Shown: piece after piece, positions 58,594 to 64,000 of the stretch
Position numbering within the stretch: position 1 is the stretch's first letter
How the letters are laid out: each line of letters opens with the position of its first letter
Source of the DNA: Steromphala cineraria
Lineage: Eukaryota; Mollusca; Gastropoda; Trochida; Trochidae
Assembly: GCA_916613615.1 (NCBI GenBank)
Contig: OU744734.1
Coordinates: 31,566,301 to 31,630,300, forward strand
Direction of reading: 5' to 3'
DNA: 64,000 nucleotides
The notes under the pieces: model-generated
The model's database searches: none
What the model was told of the DNA's origin: nothing
Seen by the model: only the letters and a program-made list of their open reading frames with translations
Made by a program: the position numbers and the translations under genes

Positions 58594-58787
58594 GGCCAAT
58601 GTGGTTTCCCCCTTTGTAGGGGTCACAGGTTCACAAATCCTAGAACTAAGTATATAGGCAATGTAATTTCAGATACCTGTAAACAATTCAGAAATGGAAA
58701 TTGCTCAAATATTCAATTGATAATTTATGGTATAGGATCCAAAGGTTCACAAAGCTCTTTTTAGGGGCCATACAGTCACCAAAACTG

Positions 58788-58856
58788 TAGATTCTATCAG
58801 CTAATCACGTGACAGTCAGGCTTCCATGAGATTGCTACTGCGCATGCTCGAATCAG
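58788..58856. repeat. DIRS-A left terminal repeat (A+B)
   Basis: tagattctatcagctaatc..., followed without a gap by catgagattgctactgcgc.... Both are found inverted near the right end. Confidence 0.88.
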
Positions 58857-59032
58857 TGCAAATCTGTGCTCTGGAAAATAAGTTTTCCTGCGAGAAGAAA
58901 GCTGGTTACCGTTGCAAACTGCAACGCAGCTTAATTAACTTCATTACAATTAGTGTACGAACATTAACAATCAAAATAACTTCTGAAACTGAAGAATTTT
59001 ATCGCTTTTCATAACCATGTGTTACCGACTGC

Positions 59033-60180
59033 ATGACAAACATGGCGGAAGCTTGTTTGACGAGTCCGTCACAAGACAGTGACCACTCCAGCCAACACGG
59101 CAAATCAAAGTCCATAAGTAAAAGTGATTCTAGTGGTAAAAAGACTGGGAAAAAACAGACAGCTAGCAATATTGCTATTCCCAGCCCTAGTGGCCAAGCA
59201 GCCGAGACTGTATCGTCTCGAAATGAAACTAGTCTGATATTAGACCGTGTCAGCAAAGTCCAAAACATGAGAAAAACTATGGACACCAGACTTGTTGGGT
59301 TCCTAGAAAAAATCGACTATATTTATTATGAAGCTGAAGAAGACCAGACCTATGGTCAATTTGAGGTTGAAGATGATGAAAATGACTACATTGAACCAAG
59401 TCAGAATCGAAATGTCGACAGTGATAGGTCAACAAGTTCAGCAACCGATACCGGTTACGTTAGCATTGCAAACCAGTTGCTCAACACGACGCAATCTGCC
59501 CATGACCAGGAAGCGACCTTGTTTTCCGGTTCGTTCTAATTTGCTACTCCAAGAGCTGAACGGCGAACCTATCGATACTAAACTTGCCAACCTGGTTACT
59601 GAACTGTTTCAGACTAAACCGGATGAATCGTCTTTGTTGACAAAGCTGAAGTCAATCAAAAAGCCTGAAAACTGCCGCCACATGTGTTGTCACTAAACTT
59701 GAAGTTTTGATGAAAAACCAGAAAGACGTCCCAGCTTCTGTCTATTCAGAAATGATCAACCATCTGTCAGACAACTTAACTATGGCTGCATACTCCAACA
59801 GAGAAATCGTTCAGAGACGAAAGGAACTCATAAGACCACATCTGAATTTCCAGTATCGACCATTATGTGCTCATACTGCACCCACTTCGTGTGACTTTCT
59901 CTTTCGAGACGACATTTCCAAAAGCATGAAGGATATGAATATGGCTAGCCATCTGGGCAAGTCAGCGGTCAGGGGATGTGGATATCACCAGAATCTTTGT
60001 TTCATGCCATACAACGCTCAGTTTGCCCGCAGAGGTAGAGGCAGAGGCAGTGGGTTCCCACCTGGAGCTTTTTTTGGAATGACCCTTCAATACAACCGAG
60101 GCTTCGAGAAGAAAAGAGGAGGGGGGGAAGAACTAGGAGCAATCCCAAGGAATGGCAGCGAGGATTCGCCTCAGGTAGGT
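59033..60180 (+). pseudogene. DIRS-A gag (ORF1), two frameshifts
   Basis: It starts at the ATG at 59033 (MTNMAEACLTS). A Ser/Lys-rich N-terminus is followed by an acidic region (EAEEDQTYGQFEVEDDENDY), then frame changes near 59530 and near 59675, and finally YSEMINHLSDNLTMAAYSNREIVQRRKELIRPHL and a Gly/Arg-rich basic tail (RRGRGRGSG) that may bind RNA. Both shifts are of one base each in the same direction. Unlike the gags at 17.3 and 29.6 kb, no Cys-rich N-terminus is seen, so this is a different DIRS lineage. Start and boundary with the RT are approximate; in the present sequence they share one frame from 59707. Confidence 0.65.
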
Positions 60181-60189
60181 CAGTGTCAC

Positions 60190-61301
60190 TTTTTTGATTC
60201 AGGAAATAAATTTAAGGCAGGTTCTATAGCCTTGTGTTTATCCGAGTGGCAGAAGCTGACCCATGACAGGCATATTTTAGACATTGTTTCAGGTTTGAAA
60301 ATAGATCTGCTAGAGATTCCAAAACAGTGTAGAGAACCAAAACAAATACAATTCAATGATCAAGAAAAAGAATTTGTTAACAGAGAGATTGATGAATCTG
60401 ATGATCAATTCATTTCAAACATTTTTATTAGAAAGAAGAAAAATAACAAATATAGATTGATTCTGAACTTAAAACAATTAAACCAATTTATAGAGTACCA
60501 TCATTTTAAGATGGAAAACCTACAAACCGTGTTACACTTCATGAAAAAGAATATGTACATAGCATCAGTGGATTTAACTCATGCTTATTATTCAGTTAAC
60601 ATACACAGAGATCATAGAAAGTATTTAAGGTTACGATGGAATGGATGTCTGTACCAATTCACTTGTATGCCAAATGGGTTAGCTTGTGCCCCAAGAATAT
60701 TCACTAAGCTATACTTAAGCCAGTATTTTCACACTTGAGACTGCAAGGCAACCAATGTATGGGTTACATTGACGATGCTTATACTCAAGCAGAAACAAAA
60801 ACTGAATGCAGGTCATCAGTTCAAAGTATGTCAAATCTTTTTGAAACCCTAGGGTTCACAGTAAATCGTGAAAAGTCAAATTTAGAACCATTAAGAAGAA
60901 TGAAATTCTTAGGCTTTGTACTGGATTCAGAAGCTATGAAAGTTGAGCTACCAGATGATAAGGCTATGCATATTATTGAGACATGCTCCTTAATTCTTGA
61001 GAATACTGACCAGGTGATAAGAGAAATAGCCAGATTGCTAGACTTGATCGTGTCTTGTTTTCCTGCTGTAACATGTGGCAAACTGCACTATAGATGTTTA
61101 GAAATGGAGAAAACTCTGGCTCTAAAACACAGTAAGGGTGAATTTGACGTCATTATGCATTTGACAGCTAAATCAAAACAAGAGATTGTTTGGTGGAAGA
61201 ATAATGTGTTAGGATCAGTAAATGAAATTTGCCCCTTCCAGAAACCTGATTTTGTATTGACGACTGATGCTAGCCAACAAGGCTGGGGGGGGGCCATTTA
61301 G
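60190..61301 (+). pseudogene. DIRS-A reverse transcriptase and start of RNase H, frameshifted
   Basis: FIRKKKNNKYRLILNLKQLNQFI, YIASVDLTHAYYSVNI (first catalytic Asp) and FTCMPNGLACAPRIFTKL lie in one frame to 60738. After a one-base shift at about 60728-60735 the other frame carries QCMGYIDDAY (catalytic Asp pair), LGFTVNREKSN and MKFLGFVLD, and reaches the RNase H start, VLTTDASQQGWGG. It ends in a run of nine G (61285-61293) that shifts the frame. The catalytic residues themselves are intact. Confidence 0.87.
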
Positions 61302-62090
61302 GATCTAGTGTAGGTGGAAGATGGTCTGAGGAAGAGAAGAGTTTTCACATTAATGTTTTGGAACTTAAGGCATTTTTGACGTCACTCCAAGCTTTCTCAT
61401 TAACATACTCCTTCAACAACAAGCATATTCATGTGCTCTCAGACAATACAACAGCTGTCTCTTATATTCAGGCTATGGGCGGTACAAAATCAGTCCTTGG
61501 TAATAAAATTGCAGAAGAGGTCTGGTGTTGGTGTATAAGAAGGAATATTTGGCTTTCTATCTCCCATATAGCTGGTTCAAAAAATATAGAGGCAGACAAA
61601 GCATCTAGAAAGTTTAATGATAGAACAAAATGGTCTCTGAATGCATCAATATTCAAAGATATTATTCAGCATTTCAAGGTTCGTCCTACAATAGATTTGT
61701 TTGCATCCCGGCTAAATAAGAAACTGTCAAAATTTGTTAGTTGGAGACCTGAACCAGAGGCAGTTGCAGTAGATGCATTTCATGTGTCATGGACAGAGGA
61801 ATATTCCTATATGTTTCCACCTTTCTGTTTATTATCAAAATGTTTACAGAAGATAGAGGCTGATAGAGCTAGAGTTGTTATTGTGATCCCATGGTGGCCC
61901 ACTCAAGCGTGGTTTGCTCATATGTTACACTTGTTATGTTGCAGGCCCCTGTTGTTGCCAGCGAGGACAGATCTGATATTCAGTGTGGAGGGTCTTCCAC
62001 ACCCCATAGCCAGGAGGCTGAGACTGACAGCCTGCCTACTGTCTGGCATTGCTTCACACAGAGAGGAATTTCTGAGGAGGCAGCCGTGTT
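61302..62090 (+). pseudogene. DIRS-A RNase H remainder and DIRS linker (methyltransferase-like position)
   Basis: After the G9 shift the frame gives NVLELKAFLTSL (catalytic Glu), HVLSDNTTAVSYIQAMGG (Asp) and HIAGSKNIEADKASR (final Asp) of RNase H. Then follow IDLFASRLNKKL, FVSWRPEPEAVAVDAFHVSW, MFPPFCLLSKCLQKI and IVIPWWPTQAWF. This block follows RNase H in DIRS elements, at the place where a Dam-type methyltransferase is described for the group; whether this lineage has a working methyltransferase motif is uncertain. It overlaps the recombinase frame from 61891. Confidence 0.82.
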
Positions 62091-62973
62091 TCTTATCAAG
62101 TCTTGGAGGAAAGCAACACGCAAGCAATATGCCTATTACCTCACAAAATGGAAGAAGTTTTGTTCTCAAAGGGAAGTTAATTTCAGTTTGCCGTCTTTAG
62201 CAGATGTGTTAGATTTCTTGCTGTCACTAGTCAAGGCAGGACTGAGTTATAGTTCTGTGCACACTACAAGATGTGCCTTATCTACTTTTGTACTGCTTAA
62301 TGATCAACCATGTGGAAGCCATCCTATGGTATCTAGATTTCTCAAAGCTGTATTTCAAGAAAACCCACCAGTTCCTAAATATTTGGAAGTGTGGAGTGTT
62401 AAAGATGTTCTTATTTTGCATATTTCTTTAAAAACTTTAACAATCAAACTTGTATTGTTGATGTCTTTGACAACTGCCCAGAGAGGTCAGATTTTGCATT
62501 TTTTTAAGTTTAAATAACATGACAGAAAAGGAATGACATTTTGTTCCATTTTGCTGACTTATTAAAACAGTCAAAACCTGGAAGACTGGCTAAGCCTCTT
62601 GTTCTCAAAGAATACCTTTTAGACAGTTGTGTGTGTGTCGTCACAGGGCTGAGAGAATATATCAGAAGGACTGCAGGTTAAGAGGATCTGAGAAGAAACT
62701 TTGATAACCTACATTAGGCCTCATAAGGCCGTGTCACGGGACACTGTGTCACGATGGATCAGGACTGGCTTGACTCAAGCAGGTATTGATACAAGTGTTT
62801 TTGCTGCACACAGTACAAGAGCAGCAGCAACATCTGCAGCCCGAGGAGCTTCAGTGCCAATGAGGACGATTCTTGATAAAGCAGATTGGTCCAGTGAAAA
62901 CACTTTTGCCAACTTCTATAACAAACCTATTGTTTCTAGGGAAAACGCTTTCTCTGAAGCAATCCTGCAGTAA
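62000..62973 (+). pseudogene. DIRS-A tyrosine recombinase, frames broken but catalytic residues kept
   Basis: The N-terminal DNA-binding part (SWRKATRKQYAYYLTKWKKFC; SYSSVHTTRCALSTFVLL; HPMVSRFLKAVF) leads to the first catalytic Arg in TTAQRGQ (about 62482). A frame break at 62510-62700 contains a recognisable LLKQSKPGR...REYIRRT stretch. The last frame (to 62973) has VSRDTVSRWI, then AHSTRAAATSAA with H-x-x-R (62808-62820), and ADWSSENTFANFYNK with the nucleophilic Tyr (about 62917). It would cut and rejoin circular DIRS cDNA with the target. At least two frameshifts and a stop are present. Confidence 0.86.
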
Positions 62974-63309
62974 AGTTCTTTAGATCATTTTCGATAAAGC
63001 AACTTAAAGTTAAGCAGAGAGATAAAGTGAAACTCTTAAAATGAACATTGTCATGAGTTTTAAACTCGTTTATAATATGAAGATATTATGTTTATTTATA
63101 TATATGAAAATGTACACTTTGAAATAATGTACACATATTTCATTTGAGACTTTATATTTGCTATCCAATATAACATATGGAGTGGACACATTAAGAAACA
63201 GATGTACAGTTTCATTGAATAAAAGTCCTAATATGTTGAACCAAATTGTTGTGAATTTTATTGATGTTTGACAGAGAATTTGTTTATGAGTGAGCATCCA
63301 TCTTCGAAG
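62974..63309. other. DIRS-A 3' untranslated region
   Basis: AT-rich sequence between the recombinase stop and internal complement A'. No further feature was seen. Confidence 0.5.
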
Positions 63310-63543
63310 TCTCATGGAAGCCTGACTGTCACGTGATTAGCTGATAGAATCTAAAAGTTAAACGAGACTTACCTGTAAGTTGAAGTTTGACTGTGGTTCC
63401 ATCAGCTAATCTACGTAAAGAAGGGGTTACATGCCCACCACGGTATTGTCCCTCCCTCAGCGTTAAGGCATTTGGGGGATACTCCCTCCTAAACTCTTTA
63501 AAAATCTGATTCGAGCATGCGCATGCGCAGTAGCAATCTCATG
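63310..63543. repeat. DIRS-A right end: internal complement A', unique part, terminal B'
   Basis: A' (63310-63353) is a perfect inverse of the left edge. The middle contains acttacctg (63367-63375), the complement of a consensus splice donor, and a second catcagctaatctacg copy. B' (63506-63543) ends the element. Confidence 0.85.
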
Positions 63544-63845
63544 TAACCCCTCCACAGGGCCACAAAAGCTATAAATTATAACCCTCACTAATCAGGAGTC
63601 TGTACACAAAGTTTCAGCTTTCTAGATCTGAAGCTTCTGGAGAAGAAGATGAAAATAGGTTTTAAGGGTATGGCCCTTGTGGCCTTAATTTGGGGGCACA
63701 GAGGGCCACCAAAGCAAATAATTATAATCCTCACAAGTCAAAGTATCTGCACACAAAGTTTCACCTTTCATGGCCTTCTGCTTCTGGAGAAGAAGTCAAA
63801 AACGCACAAAGTTAACAGACAGATGGACAGACACCATGCCATGTA

Positions 63846-64000
63846 GGGCTGAGTATCATGGGAAATCTCACGATTCGATACGTATCACAATACAGACAGG
63901 CGATACAGAATGTATCACGATACATTGTTTAAAGTATAACTTCGTGCATATTTTGTGATATATTCAAGATGGTGGAAACTTTGTGTTATGAAATGATCGA
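63846..64000. mobile_element. Start of another TIR/MITE-like element, cut by the window edge
   Basis: tagggctgagtatc is followed by repeated cgatac/gtatcac motifs (63875-63925), the pattern of hAT-like MITE ends with subterminal motifs. The right end is outside the window. Confidence 0.45.

Larger units (their letters stand above)
58788..63543 (+). mobile_element. Nearly full-length DIRS retrotransposon (DIRS-A)
   Basis: Inverted pair A is 58788-58831 with 63310-63353 (44 bp, perfect). Inverted pair B is 58825-58856 with 63506-63543 (a 6-bp GCATGC duplication on the right). On the left, A and B adjoin; on the right, A' is internal and B' terminal, the kind of permuted arrangement expected of DIRS ends plus an internal complementary region. 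Gag, RT, RNase H, the DIRS linker and a tyrosine recombinase follow in order on the plus strand. At least six frame changes make it non-functional. It is inserted in a P1 element and no clean target duplication is seen, as expected for DIRS. Confidence 0.88.
57577..63847. mobile_element. P1 element split by a TIR element and a DIRS element
   Basis: P1 segments are 57577-57637 (cagtggctctgtagctcatcagg...), 58594-58787 and 63544-63847 (cores plus gacagatggacagacaccatgcc). Between them lie the TIR element 57638-58593 and DIRS-A 58788-63543. The 3' hairpin is missing because another element starts at about 63846. Confidence 0.75.

Noticed and set aside
59033..59539. Host gene start (ATGGCGGAAG context, Ser/Lys-rich protein)
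   Set aside because: It lies inside the inverted ends of DIRS-A and directly upstream of its RT, so it is the element's gag. It is also on the opposite strand to SUCLA2 and has no splice sites.

Overview
This window is eukaryotic, AT-rich and almost entirely non-coding. It most likely comes from a bivalve mollusc. The call rests on many dispersed repeats built from 150-165 bp tandem cores, an (ACGG)n-type run and a terminal hairpin (the design described for bivalve 'pearl'/CvE-like and non-autonomous Helentron-like elements), together with DIRS, Penelope, hAT and piggyBac relics and tRNA-derived SINEs. The species cannot be named from sequence alone.

The only convincing host gene is SUCLA2 (mitochondrial ADP-forming succinate-CoA ligase, beta subunit) on the minus strand. 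Three exons are visible: 47230-47398, 22763-22874 and 10032-10194. Their splice sites and phases fit together exactly (phases 0, 1, 2, 0). The introns between them are about 24.4 kb and 12.6 kb. The introns beyond them run off the window on both sides, so the window is essentially one host gene whose introns are filled with mobile DNA. Exon 1, the promoter and the 3' exons were not found.

Layout. 1-8500: repeat with nuclear-receptor-like AGGTCA motifs, interrupted by a tandem-repeat element and by an apparently intact two-exon hAT-like transposon (3872-7277). 8.5-15 kb: several tandem-core/hairpin elements and SUCLA2 exon C. 15.6-17.8 kb: Penelope RT fragment joined to a GC-rich DIRS-like gag with a 12-bp minisatellite. 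19-21 kb: a dispersed repeat and a SAM/YqaJ pseudogene. 22.7-30.3 kb: SUCLA2 exon B and a degenerate DIRS element carrying a TIR element, itself carrying a truncated LINE. 31.4-36.1 kb: a dispersed repeat split by two adjacent hAT-like elements with further nested insertions. 36.9-40.6 kb: a 3.7-kb tandem-core element. 41-46 kb: foldback element, dispersed repeats and a piggyBac relic. 47.2-48.7 kb: SUCLA2 exon A and a tandem-core element with two nested MITEs. 49.6-56.5 kb: LINE remnants, one interrupted by a hAT-like element that itself contains a MITE. 57.4-63.9 kb: a tandem-core element interrupted by a TIR element and by a nearly complete but frameshifted DIRS retrotransposon (58788-63543).

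Many insertions can be proved from the window itself, because an uninterrupted copy of the target repeat (an 'empty site') is present elsewhere in it. This lets the order of insertion be read. Several repeat families occur as inverted pairs on either side of SUCLA2 exons, which could affect splicing. Boundaries of degenerate elements are approximate, and family assignments were made by eye without database searches.
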